Shown one piece after another: positions 34,738 through 44,018 of a stretch of 54,837 nt of DNA. The DNA comes from an uncultured Actinomycetes bacterium (GTDB lineage: Bacteria > Actinomycetota > Coriobacteriia > Coriobacteriales > Atopobiaceae), in NCBI GenBank assembly GCA_900315165.1, contig OMXZ01000020.1, positions 1 to 54,837 on the forward strand. The letters are read 5' to 3'. The translations under genes and the position numbers were made by a program. Within the stretch, counting starts at the first letter, position 1, and each line of letters begins with the position of its first letter. The notes below the pieces were generated by a model. The model was not told the origin of the DNA. It did not search any database and saw nothing but the letters and a program-made list of their open reading frames with translations.

Positions 34738-35150
34738 ACCAACGATGCGGGGGTGTGGGAGACACGTCTCCTGACCTCTACCAACGATGCGAGGGTGCGT
34801 GCCACAACGTCTCCTGACCCCTACCAACGATACGGGGGTGCGTGCCACAAAACCGCTGGTCGCGAGATTCACACCCCCGTATCGTTGGTCTCTTGTTTAC
34901 CAACGATACGGGGGTGCGGGAGAAGAAAGCGCAGGTCAGAATTCCCATACCCCCTCATCGTTGGTAAGGGGGTACCAACGATGAGGGGGTGCGAAAGGCA
35001 ATTTACCAACGATACGGGGGTGCCGTGGCCCCGATTACCAATGACTTGGGGGTGCCGCAGACTCGAATACCAACTATGAGAGGGTGTGGCGACCTCGATT
35101 ACCAACGATGCAGGGGTGTGGTGAAGAGGGATAAAAACGATGAGGAGGTG
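34738..35150. repeat. 18-bp repeat array, locus 1 right
   Basis: Eleven clear units of ACCAACGATACGGGGGTG plus one weak unit near 35133. Forward starts: 34738, 34780, 34823, 34899, 34974, 35005, 35037, 35069, 35101; reverse units 34872-34889 and 34948-34965. From 34823 the pattern 0, 49, 76, 125, 151, 182, 214 (F-R-F-R-F-F-F) equals that of the left array, and the two loops are nearly identical to the left loops (CACAAAACCGCTGGTCGCGA, GAAGAAAGCGCAGGTCAG). Fills the gene-free 34640-35257. Confidence 0.9.
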
Positions 35151-35257
35151 CGAGCGCGGCCCGGAGGGGGATGAGCGTATCGAGTGGGTTGCGAGATGGG
35201 GGTTGATGGGAGCGCGGGCGGGGGAGCGAGTAGACTGGGGACGCTGAGGAGGTGGAC

Positions 35258-36865
35258 ATGCCGAGCGTGGCGAAGAGATACGGGGCCGGCAGTGGCGCTG
35301 GGTCGCATGGTGTGAGGACGACTGCTGCGAATGCGGTTGGCCGGCCGGGTGACGAGATGCGAGCGCCCGTGGTGCTCATGGTGTCGGGCGGGGCGGACTC
35401 GACGGCGCTGCTCGTGCTCGCGGCGACGTCGGCGCTCGACATCGGCGACGGGCGCGGCACGGCCCGGATCGCGCGCGAGCGCCTGCACGTCCTCCACGTG
35501 AACCACCAGCTCCGCGGCATCGACGCCCAGGAGGACGAGGAGTTCGTGCGCGAGCTTGCGGCGCGCTATGGGATACCCTGCACCGTGCGGCGCGCGGACG
35601 TGGCGGCACTCGCGGCATCGGCAGACGGCAACGTGGAGAACGCCGGGCGCGAGCTGCGCTATGCGGCGGCGGCCGAGCTGGCCAACCAACTCTCCGAGGA
35701 GGCAGGAACGCCCAGGTCAGCCGCGCGGATCCTCACAGCCCACACGGCCGACGACCGCGCCGAGACCTTCTTCATGAACGCGATGCGCGGGACCGGGCCG
35801 GCCGGACTCGCGTCGATTCCCCGCCAGCGCAACCGCATCGTGCGGCCGCTGCTCGACCGGACCCACGAGGGCCTTTGTGACCTGCTGCGCCTGCGCGGCA
35901 TCGTCTGGCGCGAGGACGACACCAACCGGGACACGCACTACCTGCGCGCCTACGTGCGCCACGAGGTCATGCCCGTGATCCGCGAGCGCAACCCGCGCGT
36001 GAGCGCGTCCCTGGTCTCGACCTGCGACATCCTTTCCGACGAGGACGCCTACCTGACCCAGGTGGCGGCGCGCGCCTACCGCGACCTGACCCGGCGCGAG
36101 GGCCCGGGCATGGTGGCGCTCGACGCAGGGCGGCTTGCAGCGGCCGACGTCGTGATCGGGCGGCGCGTGGCGCGGCGGGCGATCCTGGCCGTGGCGCCGT
36201 CGGCGCGTATAGAGGCGCAACACGTCGCGACCGTCCTGCGGCTGGTGGCGGCCGGGCGCGGTTCGGCGCAGGTGGCCGAGGGCGTGGACGTGCGCGTGGA
36301 GTACGGCCTGCTCTTTGTGCGGGCGGCGACGCCGACGAGTGCGCGCGACGACAAGACGAACGTGCAGCTCGGCGCATGGCTCGAGGTGCCCGCACCCGGC
36401 GCGGCCACCACGGCGCCTGATGCGGCCGGGACCCTGGAGGTGGCCGACGGCCGTATGCTCGTGGCCCGCATCGCCCAGGTCCCCCGCGGCGCCGACCCGG
36501 CGGCGGTGGCCCGCGCGCATGGGCGGGAGTGGGGCGGTGCGTCCGTCTTGCTCGATGCCGAGGCGGCGGGCGTGGACCCGGCGCACGGCGGCCGGCTCTG
36601 GGTGGATGGTCCCGCGGCGGGCGACGTGCTCTGCCCCCTCGGCATGCACGGCCAGTCCAAAAAGCTGTCCGACCTTCTCAACGAGGCCCAGATTCCGGCG
36701 GCCGACCGGCCTCGCGTGCCCATCGTGCGCACCTCGCCCACGGGCCACGTGATCTGGGTGGCCGGCGTGCGCCCGGACGAGCGCGCACGATGCACGCCGC
36801 ACACGAGGCAGCTGCTAGAATTAGACATTGTTGCAAAGGGTGACATGCCCGTCGGGCTGGCATAG
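35258..36865 (+). CDS. tilS: tRNA(Ile)-lysidine synthase
   Basis: ATG 35258 follows AGGAGG. 535 residues. The PP-loop MVSGGADSTALLVLA (residues about 42-56) activates the tRNA; NHQLRGIDAQEDEEFVRELA and AHTADDRAETFFMNAMRGTG are core TilS motifs; the C-terminal TilS domain ends with GDVLCPLGMHGQSKKLSDLL and SPTGHVIWVAGVRPDERA. It converts C34 of tRNA-Ile(CAU) to lysidine, an essential step. Longer than the usual 430 because of a spacer domain in the middle. hpt and ftsH follow, the common order. Confidence 0.93.
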   Translation: MPSVAKRYGAGSGAGSHGVRTTAANAVGRPGDEMRAPVVLMVSGGADSTALLVLAATSALDIGDGRGTARIARERLHVLHVNHQLRGIDAQEDEEFVRELAARYGIPCTVRRADVAALAASADGNVENAGRELRYAAAAELANQLSEEAGTPRSAARILTAHTADDRAETFFMNAMRGTGPAGLASIPRQRNRIVRPLLDRTHEGLCDLLRLRGIVWREDDTNRDTHYLRAYVRHEVMPVIRERNPRVSASLVSTCDILSDEDAYLTQVAARAYRDLTRREGPGMVALDAGRLAAADVVIGRRVARRAILAVAPSARIEAQHVATVLRLVAAGRGSAQVAEGVDVRVEYGLLFVRAATPTSARDDKTNVQLGAWLEVPAPGAATTAPDAAGTLEVADGRMLVARIAQVPRGADPAAVARAHGREWGGASVLLDAEAAGVDPAHGGRLWVDGPAAGDVLCPLGMHGQSKKLSDLLNEAQIPAADRPRVPIVRTSPTGHVIWVAGVRPDERARCTPHTRQLLELDIVAKGDMPVGLA

Positions 36866-36926
36866 GGCCGGCCGCGGGCTTGCATAGCCGGCGGCGCGCG
36901 GGCGCCGACGGGCGAGAGGGGAAAAG

Positions 36927-37481
36927 ATGGCCGAAGAGCTGCATCCGGATATCGAGAGCATCGTCCTTTCCGAGGAGGACATCCATGGCATCGTGAGCCG
37001 CCTGGGCGAGGAAATCTCGCGCGATTACGAGGGCAAGAACCCGCTCTGCGTGGCGGTGCTCAAGGGCGCGGTCGTCTTCACGGCCGACATCATGCGCGCG
37101 ATCACGGTCCCCATGGCGATCGACTTCATGGCCGTCTCGAGCTACGGCGAGGGCGTCAAGTCGTCCGGCGTGGTGCGCATCGTGAAGGACCTGGACACCA
37201 AGATCGAGGGCCGCGACGTGCTGATTCTCGAGGACATCCTGGACTCGGGCCTCACGCTCAACTACCTGATCCGCAACCTCCAGGCGCGCAACCCCAAGTC
37301 CGTGCGCATCGCGACCTTCCTCGTGAAGGACATCGAGGGCAAGAAGCCCGCGGTCGCGCCGAGCTACGTGGGCGCGCATGTGCCCGACGCCTTCATCGTG
37401 GGCTACGGCCTGGACTACGCAGAGCGCTACCGCAACCTGCCCTACATCGGCGTGCTCAAGCCCGAGGTGTACGAGAAGTAA
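36927..37481 (+). CDS. hpt: hypoxanthine phosphoribosyltransferase
   Basis: 184 residues, GAGAGGGG before ATG 36927. VLILEDILDSGLTLNYLIRN is the PRPP-binding signature, PMAIDFMAVSSYGEGVKSSG the flexible loop region, and DAFIVGYGLDYAERYRNLPY the purine-binding end. Salvages hypoxanthine/guanine to IMP/GMP. Between tilS and ftsH, in the same direction, as in many Gram-positives. Confidence 0.95.
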   Translation: MAEELHPDIESIVLSEEDIHGIVSRLGEEISRDYEGKNPLCVAVLKGAVVFTADIMRAITVPMAIDFMAVSSYGEGVKSSGVVRIVKDLDTKIEGRDVLILEDILDSGLTLNYLIRNLQARNPKSVRIATFLVKDIEGKKPAVAPSYVGAHVPDAFIVGYGLDYAERYRNLPYIGVLKPEVYEK

Positions 37482-37514
37482 GGCATCAAGAAGGAAAGAA
37501 GTAAGGAGCCACTT

Positions 37515-39614
37515 TTGGCGAATCTTGACAACAGGCCGCCCGTTCCCGGCGGGTCCGACGGTGGCCCCAGCGGCGCGCCCGAAGGCGGGTATGGCGGCTC
37601 GGGCGACGGCGGACGCGGCGGCGACGGCAAGCGCGGTCGGGGGACGAGCCTCGTCTACCTGGCCCTGGTGATCGCCTTCGCCGTCTATCTGGCCTACAAC
37701 CTGGGCCCCAACCTGATCGGCAACAAGTCCGCGACCACCCTCTCGACCAGCGAGTTCGTGACCGCCGTCAAGGATGGGCGCGTGGACGAGGTGACCTACG
37801 CCACGGCCGACGGCAGCCTGCACGGCACCTATTGGAAGACGGACAAGGCGCGCGACGCCAAGAAGAAGCCCGTCGAGTTCGAGAGCTACTACGTGGGCGC
37901 CGACAGCCTGCAGGAGCTCATGGCGCGCCACCCCGGGACCGACTTTACGGTGGACACGACCGACGGCAGCTTCTGGGAGACCCTGCTGCTTACCGTGGTG
38001 CCCACGATCGTGCTGGTGATCGTGTTCGTCTATTTTATGAACCAGATGAACAGCCAGAACGGCCGCGCCATGCAGTTCGGCCGCACCAAGGCGCGCACGA
38101 CCGAGGAGACCCGGCCCAAGACCAAGTTTTCCGACGTGGCCGGCATCGACGAGGCGGTCGAGGAGCTCAAGGAGATCCGCGACTTCCTGAAGGAACCCGA
38201 GCGCTACCAGAAGATGGGCGCCAAGATCCCCCACGGCGTGCTGCTCGTGGGCCCGCCGGGCACGGGCAAGACGCTGCTGGCCAAAGCCGTGGCCGGCGAG
38301 GCGGGCGTGCCCTTCTTCTCGATCTCGGGCTCGGACTTCGTCGAGATGTTCGTGGGCGTGGGCGCGAGCCGCGTGCGCGACCTCTTCAAGCAGGCCAAGG
38401 AGGCGGCGCCCTCGATCGTCTTTGTGGACGAGATCGACGCCGTCGGCCGCCAGCGCGGCGCGGGCCTGGGTGGCGGCCACGACGAGCGCGAGCAGACGCT
38501 CAACCAGCTGCTCGTCGAGATGGACGGCTTCGAGGACAACCAGGCCGTGATCCTGATCGCGGCCACCAACCGCCCCGACGTGCTGGACCCGGCCCTCCTG
38601 CGCCCCGGCCGCTTCGACCGCACCGTCACCGTGGACCGGCCCGACGTGAAGGGCCGCGAGCAGATCTTGCGCGTGCACGCCGCCAACAAGCCCCTGGCGC
38701 CCGAGGTCGATTTCGGGCGCCTGGCCAAGCTTACGCCCGGCTTCTCTGGCGCTGACCTGGCCAACCTCATGAACGAGTCGGCACTTCTCGCCGCCCGCGC
38801 CCACAAGGACCGCATCGGCATGGCCGAGATCGAGGAGGCCATGGAGCGCGTGATCGCCGGCCCCGAGCGCAAGAGCCGCGTGATGACCGAAAAGGAGCGC
38901 CGCACCATCGCCTATCACGAGGCGGGCCATGCGCTGGTGGGCCACGTGCTCGAGAACAGCGATCCCGTGCACAAGATCACGATCATCCCGCGCGGCCAGG
39001 CCTTGGGCTACACGATGCAGCTGCCCGAGGAGGACCACTTCCTCCAGACGCGCAGCGCCATGCTCGACGAGGTCACGACCCTGCTCGGCGGTCGCTCGGC
39101 CGAGGAGCTCTTCTGCGACGACATCACCACCGGCGCCTCCAACGACATCGAGCGCGCCACCAAGCTGGCCCGCGGCATGGTCACACGCTACGGCATGTCC
39201 GACGCCCTGGGCGCGCAGGTCTTCGGCGAGGCCCAGCACGAGGTCTTCCTCGGGCGCGACCTGGCCGACCACCAGGATTATTCCGCCGAGACCGCCAAGC
39301 GCATCGACGACGAGGTCGAGCACGTGATGCGCGAGGCCCACCGCCGGGCGCGCGAGGTGCTCGAGGCGCGCCGCGATCAGATGGACCAGATGGCCGCGGT
39401 GCTGCTGGCCCGCGAGACCGTCGAGGGGCCCGAGCTGGATGCCCTGCTCGACGGTACGTGGAGCGAGTACGCCGCCGCCCATCCCGAGGCAGCGACCGAT
39501 GCGGCCGGGGAGGACAAGAAGGACCTGCCCGACGACGAGACCCTGATCGCCGAGGCGGCCGCCGCTGCCGCCGCCAAGACCGAAGCAGAGAGTGAGGATT
39601 CCGATGAGCATTAA
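37515..39614 (+). CDS. ftsH: ATP-dependent zinc metalloprotease FtsH
   Basis: TTG 37515 with AAGGAG just upstream. 699 residues: a glycine-rich start, TM1 ([18 protein letters not shown]), an outside domain, TM2 ([19 protein letters not shown], about 155-175), AAA module with GPPGTGKT (about 245), [16 protein letters not shown] and [18 protein letters not shown], and the protease motif [11 protein letters not shown] (about 469). All catalytic residues present. Membrane quality-control protease. The following aminotransferase start overlaps its last 11 bases. Confidence 0.97.
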   Translation: MANLDNRPPVPGGSDGGPSGAPEGGYGGSGDGGRGGDGKRGRGTSLVYLALVIAFAVYLAYNLGPNLIGNKSATTLSTSEFVTAVKDGRVDEVTYATADGSLHGTYWKTDKARDAKKKPVEFESYYVGADSLQELMARHPGTDFTVDTTDGSFWETLLLTVVPTIVLVIVFVYFMNQMNSQNGRAMQFGRTKARTTEETRPKTKFSDVAGIDEAVEELKEIRDFLKEPERYQKMGAKIPHGVLLVGPPGTGKTLLAKAVAGEAGVPFFSISGSDFVEMFVGVGASRVRDLFKQAKEAAPSIVFVDEIDAVGRQRGAGLGGGHDEREQTLNQLLVEMDGFEDNQAVILIAATNRPDVLDPALLRPGRFDRTVTVDRPDVKGREQILRVHAANKPLAPEVDFGRLAKLTPGFSGADLANLMNESALLAARAHKDRIGMAEIEEAMERVIAGPERKSRVMTEKERRTIAYHEAGHALVGHVLENSDPVHKITIIPRGQALGYTMQLPEEDHFLQTRSAMLDEVTTLLGGRSAEELFCDDITTGASNDIERATKLARGMVTRYGMSDALGAQVFGEAQHEVFLGRDLADHQDYSAETAKRIDDEVEHVMREAHRRAREVLEARRDQMDQMAAVLLARETVEGPELDALLDGTWSEYAAAHPEAATDAAGEDKKDLPDDETLIAEAAAAAAAKTEAESEDSDEH

Positions 39615-40785
39615 CGAGAAGAGCTACGCCTACGGTGCGTCTAAGTCGTCTATCCGCGAGATCGCGGCCTACGGCGCCCGCCGCAAGGCCGAGATCGGCG
39701 CCGAGAACGTGTTCGACTTCTCGATTGGCAACCCGTCCGTGCCCGCGCCCGACGTGGTCCGTGAGTCAATCGCGCGCTCGCTCGAGCTGCCGCCCACGGA
39801 GCTGCACGGCTATACGCCCGCCTCGGGCACGCCCGCTGCGCGCCAGGCTGTGGCCGACTCGCTCAACCGCCGCTTCGACGCCGGAGCCGACGCGGGCGAC
39901 CTCTATCTGACCTGCGGCGCCGCAGCCGCCATCTCGATCAGCTTCCACGCCATCGTGAACCCGGGCGACGAGGTCATCGTGATCGCGCCCTACTTCCCCG
40001 AGTACCGCGTCTGGATCGAGACCGCCGGCGCCACCTGCGTGGAGGTCCTCGCCGACCAGGACACCTTCCAGATCGACACCGCCGCGGTCGAGGCCGCCAT
40101 CACGCCCCGCACCAAGGCCGTGATCATCGACTCGCCCAACAACCCCTCGGGCGCCGTCTACTCCGCCGACAACCTGGCCGCCCTGGCCGATGTGCTCACT
40201 AAGAAGAGCGCGGACCTCGGCACCGCGATCTACCTCGTGTCCGATGAGCCCTACCGCGACATCGTCTACGGCTGCGAGGTTCCCTGGGTGCCCAAGTTCT
40301 ACGGCCGCACCATCGTGACCTACAGCTACTCCAAGTCCCTGTCCCTTCCGGGCGAGCGCATCGGCTGGGTCTACGTGCCCGCCACCAACCCCGACCACGA
40401 CCGTCTCATTCCCGCCATCGCGGGCGCGGGCCGCAAGCTGGGCTTTGTCTGCGCGCCGGCCCTCTTCCAGCGCGTGCTGATCGACTGCGTGGACGTCCCC
40501 GCCGACGTCGCGAGCTACGCGCGCAACCGCGAGGCCCTCACGAGCGGCCTGTCCGAGCTGGGCTACCACTACATCGAGCCGCAGGGTGCCTTCTACCTCT
40601 GGCTCCAGGCGCTCGAGCCCGACGCCAACGCCTTCTTCGAGCGCGCCAAGAAGCTCGAGCTGCTGCCCGTCGCGTCGGACAGCTTCGGCTGCACGGGCTG
40701 GGTCCGTCTGGGCTATTGCTGCGACTACGAGACAATCGTCAACTCCATGCCCGCGTGGAAGAAGCTCAAGGAGAGCTACGCGTAG
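39604..40785 (+). CDS. PLP-dependent aminotransferase (class I)
   Basis: 393 residues; ATG 39604 ([20 protein letters not shown]) overlaps the ftsH end. Fold type I features: YTPASGTPAARQAVADSL, DSPNNPSGAVY (Asn-Asn-Pro-Ser-Gly), VSDEPYRDIVY, and the Schiff-base lysine in TYSYSKSLSLPGERIG. The C-terminal arginine is in GWVRLGYCCDY. Probable aspartate/aromatic aminotransferase; the exact substrate is not determinable. Translationally coupled to ftsH. Confidence 0.9.
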   Translation: MSINEKSYAYGASKSSIREIAAYGARRKAEIGAENVFDFSIGNPSVPAPDVVRESIARSLELPPTELHGYTPASGTPAARQAVADSLNRRFDAGADAGDLYLTCGAAAAISISFHAIVNPGDEVIVIAPYFPEYRVWIETAGATCVEVLADQDTFQIDTAAVEAAITPRTKAVIIDSPNNPSGAVYSADNLAALADVLTKKSADLGTAIYLVSDEPYRDIVYGCEVPWVPKFYGRTIVTYSYSKSLSLPGERIGWVYVPATNPDHDRLIPAIAGAGRKLGFVCAPALFQRVLIDCVDVPADVASYARNREALTSGLSELGYHYIEPQGAFYLWLQALEPDANAFFERAKKLELLPVASDSFGCTGWVRLGYCCDYETIVNSMPAWKKLKESYA

Positions 40786-40803
40786 GGGGAGGTAGGAGGC
40801 AGC

Positions 40804-41631
40804 ATGCCGGGACCGAGAGCACAGGAACGCGCCTACCGCTGCGACGTGCACACGCACACGCTCTACTCGCGCCATGCCTATTCCACGCTCGAGGAGAACG
40901 TGCGCGAGGCGGCCGAGCGCCGCATCGAGCTCTTGGGCGTGACGGAACACTTCTCGGACATGCTCTTCCCCACGCGTGACCTGCGCAATTTCCAGTACTT
41001 CGCCAACCTGGGCTGCTGGCCGCGCAGCTGGCACGGCGTCACGCTCCTGCGCGGGGTCGAGGCCGACATCGTCGATCTGAGCGGCCACCTCTACGGGCAT
41101 GACACCCTTGCCGGCCGTTTCGGCGTCGGTGTCGGGACAGGCCCCGGTACGCTCAAGGACATGGTCTTTGGCAAGGTGGACTACGCGATTGCGAGCGTCC
41201 ACAACCACGACTGGGCCGACGGCGCCCCGCTTGCCACGACGACCGAGATGTACATCCGCGCCCTGTCCGACCCGCGCGTGCTGATCGTTGGCCATCCGGG
41301 TCGCGCCGGCGTGCCCTTCGAGCTCGACCCCGTGCTCGAGGCCGCGCGCGACCAGCACAAGCTGATCGAGATCAACGAGCACAGCCTCAACACGCCCGAG
41401 GGCCACGACCGCTCGTATGTCCCGTGCCGCCGGATCGCCGAGCGCTGCGCCGAGCTGGGCGTGGGTATTGCGGTCAATTCGGACGCCCACATCTCCTACG
41501 ACGTGGGCCGCTTCGAGGCGGTGCCCGCCCTGCTGGACGAGCTCGACTTCCCTGCGGACCTCATCGCGACCCGCTCGGCTGATGCCTTCCTGGCCGCCCT
41601 CACCGCTGCTGGCCTTCCCGTCGCGCTCTAG
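40804..41631 (+). CDS. PHP-domain phosphoesterase (YcdX-like)
   Basis: 275 residues; GGAGGTAGGAGG precedes ATG 40804. YRCDVHTHTLYSRHAYSTLE (first metal motif HxH), LLGVTEHFSDM, LLRGVEADI, ASVHNHDW, LIVGHPGR, LIEINEHSLN and GVGIAVNSDAHISYDVGRFE give the full trinuclear metal site of the PHP family. Likely phosphatase for a small metabolite such as histidinol phosphate or a similar ester; substrate unknown. Same operon as the aminotransferase, 18 bases apart. Confidence 0.85.
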   Translation: MPGPRAQERAYRCDVHTHTLYSRHAYSTLEENVREAAERRIELLGVTEHFSDMLFPTRDLRNFQYFANLGCWPRSWHGVTLLRGVEADIVDLSGHLYGHDTLAGRFGVGVGTGPGTLKDMVFGKVDYAIASVHNHDWADGAPLATTTEMYIRALSDPRVLIVGHPGRAGVPFELDPVLEAARDQHKLIEINEHSLNTPEGHDRSYVPCRRIAERCAELGVGIAVNSDAHISYDVGRFEAVPALLDELDFPADLIATRSADAFLAALTAAGLPVAL

Positions 41632-41760
41632 CCTGCGCCTCGAGCCCCGTCATCAAACTCTTCCGAGCTCCAGCCCCGTCCCCGTCCCGGCTCGTGCTTC
41701 TGCGTTCCTTCGAAAAAATGGTAAAGAATTTCGGCTTAAATCGCCTCAAATCAAAGCTGG

Positions 41761-41800
41761 CAAAAGAAATCAAGGCTCACAAAAGAAATCAAGCTAGAAT
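41761..41800 (+). promoter_or_regulatory. direct repeat overlapping a putative -10 upstream of the STAND-like gene
   Basis: CAAAAGAAATCAAG occurs at 41761 and, 20-21 bases later, at 41781; the second copy abuts a -10-like TAGAAT (41795-41800), 39 bases before the ATG at 41839. Two same-face repeats near a promoter suggest a regulator binding site. The remaining 41632-41760 shows nothing else. Confidence 0.4.
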
Positions 41801-41838
41801 AAAGGCGCAAGAGCCTCATTGTCGAGCGGAGAACTATT

Positions 41839-42948
41839 ATGGCCGAGCTATTCGAGAATCCCTTCACACCCTCCTTCGGCGAGATTCCCGCAATCATGGC
41901 CGGCCGTCAGCAGGTCATCAGCGACTTGAGAAAGTCGCTCGACTCCGCGACCCGTCGTCCTGAGCTCACCAGTCTTATCTCGGGGGCTCACGGTACCGGC
42001 AAGACCGCGCTCCTGGCCCTCACGGCGCAGATGGCGGCATCGAACGGTTGGGTCGTCGCAAATGTCACCGCCGTCCCCGGTTTGCTCAACGACATCCTCG
42101 AACGTTCGCGCTCGGCGGCACGGGAATTGATTGCACAGCGCGACGGGCGCAAGCTGACGGGTGTCGGCGTTGGTGTGGCCGGCGCGAGCGTCAACGTGAC
42201 CTGGGACCGCATTGACCAGGGCGAGGGCAATTGGCGCACGCAGATGACGGAGCTCCTCGACCTGCTTGCGGAGCATGGCACGGGGCCCCTCATCACGGTG
42301 GACGAGGTCCGTGCAAGCGAGCAGGACCTCATCCTTCTCGCGGCCAACTACCAGCAGTTTGTGCGCGAGGGGCGTAAGGTCGGCCTGATTATGGCGGGCC
42401 TGCCGCACTATACGTCGGCCCTGCTCCAGGACGAGTCGGTCTCGTTCCTGCGGCGAGCCCATCAGGTCCACCTCGGCTCCGTGCCCGACTACGAAGTCGA
42501 GAGCGCGCTGCGCAAGACCATCATCCAGGGCGGGCGCACGATACGGGAAGGCCAGCTCAACCGCTGCATCGAGGCTATCGAGGGCTTCCCCTACATGCTC
42601 CAGCTGGTGGGCTATCGCGTGTGGGACGCTGACCCCTTCGAAGAGAAGATTTCCGACGAGGACACGACGCGCGGCATCGACATCGCAAAGGCCGAGCTCA
42701 GAGACCAGATTCTCCTGCCGATGCTGAGCGATCTTTCGCCGACCGACCGGGAGTTTCTCAAGGCCATGCTCGAGGAAGAGGGCGCGAGCGCACTGAGCGA
42801 CATTGCCCAACGGATGGGAAAGACAAGCTCGTATGTCTCGCAGTACAAGCGCCGTCTGCTCGAGGAAGGTGCCGTCAGGCAGACGCCTGACGGGAAGGTC
42901 GCCTTTGCCCTCTCCTCGATGCGTGCCGTCCTGCGTGAGTTTTCCTAA
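41839..42948 (+). CDS. ATP-binding AAA_16/STAND-like protein with C-terminal winged helix
   Basis: 369 residues. After MAELFENPFTPSFGEIPAIM come RQQVISDLRKSLDSA, the Walker A GAHGTGKTALLAL (about 52-64) and Walker B-like GPLITVDEVRAS. A sensor/LVGYRVWDADP region and a C-terminal winged helix (LSDIAQRMGKTSSYVSQYKR, then RLLEEGAVRQTPDGKVAFAL) follow. Such single-gene ATPases are common accessory genes with unknown function, sometimes defence-related. It stands alone, followed 44 bases later by the family 2 repeat element. Function not assigned. Confidence 0.75.
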   Translation: MAELFENPFTPSFGEIPAIMAGRQQVISDLRKSLDSATRRPELTSLISGAHGTGKTALLALTAQMAASNGWVVANVTAVPGLLNDILERSRSAARELIAQRDGRKLTGVGVGVAGASVNVTWDRIDQGEGNWRTQMTELLDLLAEHGTGPLITVDEVRASEQDLILLAANYQQFVREGRKVGLIMAGLPHYTSALLQDESVSFLRRAHQVHLGSVPDYEVESALRKTIIQGGRTIREGQLNRCIEAIEGFPYMLQLVGYRVWDADPFEEKISDEDTTRGIDIAKAELRDQILLPMLSDLSPTDREFLKAMLEEEGASALSDIAQRMGKTSSYVSQYKRRLLEEGAVRQTPDGKVAFALSSMRAVLREFS

Positions 42949-42991
42949 CGAACGTCCACGCCAGTTGATGCGTTGGCTCATTGGAACTCGT

Positions 42992-43226
42992 GAATACGCG
43001 GTTTGTGACATTCAATACGCGGGTTAGGACACTCGACTCGTACCCGCCCCCGGCATCGGGATAATAGTTGATGGAATTGGTGTCCCTTTTATATCCAAGC
43101 AATTGCGAAACGCGAGGTAAAGAGCTTGACGAAAAGAGCCGAGCAATTGCTAGCCGCCGTCGCTACTCGTCCAGCTACGAGTTCAGTGTCCTAACTTGCG
43201 TATTGAATGTCCTGATATGCGGATTC
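42992..43226. mobile_element. inverted-repeat element, family 2, copy B
   Basis: About 235 bp. The left end has AATACGCGGTTTGTGACATT then AATACGCGGGTTAGGACACT; the right end has the inverted AGTGTCCTAACTTGCGTATT then AATGTCCTGATATGCGGATT. Same size and end structure as 26982-27214 but a different interior. Part of the long gene-poor stretch 42949-44018. Confidence 0.75.
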
Positions 43227-43278
43227 GCTGACCGGGCGATGTGTGAGCGACCGTAATCAGCCGCCGAAGGCGGACTAT

Positions 43279-43449
43279 TTACGAGCGACTCCCGGGACGG
43301 CCGCTGAAGAGGGCGATGATGGAGACAAAGACGAAGACCGCTGCGGCATAAGGCTGGCCGACCGCGACGCAAAGCAGCGCGACACCTGCAAGGACGAGCG
43401 ATCCAATCTGACCGCCGCCCAGCTTATGTTTCTTGGAATCGTTAGACAT
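43279..43449 (-). CDS. small membrane protein
   Basis: 56 residues from ATG 43449, with AGAAGG 10 bases upstream. A basic start MSNDSKKHKLGGGQIGSL is followed by two hydrophobic segments (LVLAGVALLCVAVG and YAAAVFVFVSIIALF) and a basic end. A short CCGCC/GGCGG hairpin lies just downstream on its strand. Unknown function; codon pattern and topology make it a plausible real gene. Confidence 0.5.
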   Translation of the reverse strand: MSNDSKKHKLGGGQIGSLVLAGVALLCVAVGQPYAAAVFVFVSIIALFSGRPGSRS

Positions 43450-43629
43450 GATGCGTCGCCTTCTGCCCAATCTGCCCGCGCTCTACCCGCGTTCAATCGT
43501 CTGCCTGGATTCTACCCATGTCCCCGTTGCGGGCATCGCCAACTGGTGTCCCGCCCGTCAGCTTCTGGCGTGAGGCAAGGCGGGGCTTAAGGGATGGCCG
43601 AGCTGGTGGAGAGATGTTTTACAAATGAT

Positions 43630-43914
43630 GACAGGTTGTAGGGATATCCCGATAACTGCGTCATGAATGCATGAGCGGCAAGGACGGCTTCGCAATAGTG
43701 GACAGGTTGAAGGGAAATCACGAAAATTGCAGCATGAATGTGCGGGTGGCGTCGGTGCCCGGCGGGCGAGGAATGCAAAAATGGGTCATTTGCTGTGATT
43801 CACGCTAAATGGGCCATAAATGCATGAATGCCCAGGTGGGGAGTGGGGGCCGCCATGCAAAAGGCGTCAGGTTTCAGGGAATTTCCGAAAATTGACCATC
43901 GAATGTGAAGCGGC
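43630..43914. repeat. three imperfect 50-bp repeats upstream of mfd
   Basis: Copies at 43630-43679, 43701-43750 and 43866-43914, all in one orientation, share CAGGTT..AGGGA.AT..CGA and GAATG....GCGGC. About 70% identity by eye. A weaker fourth CATGAATGC piece lies near 43821. No coding seen in 43500-44018. Meaning unknown. Confidence 0.7.
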
Positions 43915-44018
43915 AGTTCGCACACGAGACGGTGGCGGTGTGTGGCGGGCTGCAGAATGCCCGCGCGCTGTGAACTCGATCGTGACGCGGGCCCGCGGAG
44001 GTCGGTACAATAGACGAC

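Noticed and set aside
36678-39611. 977-codon minus-strand ORF
   Set aside because: Antisense shadow of tilS, hpt and ftsH; no recognisable domains.
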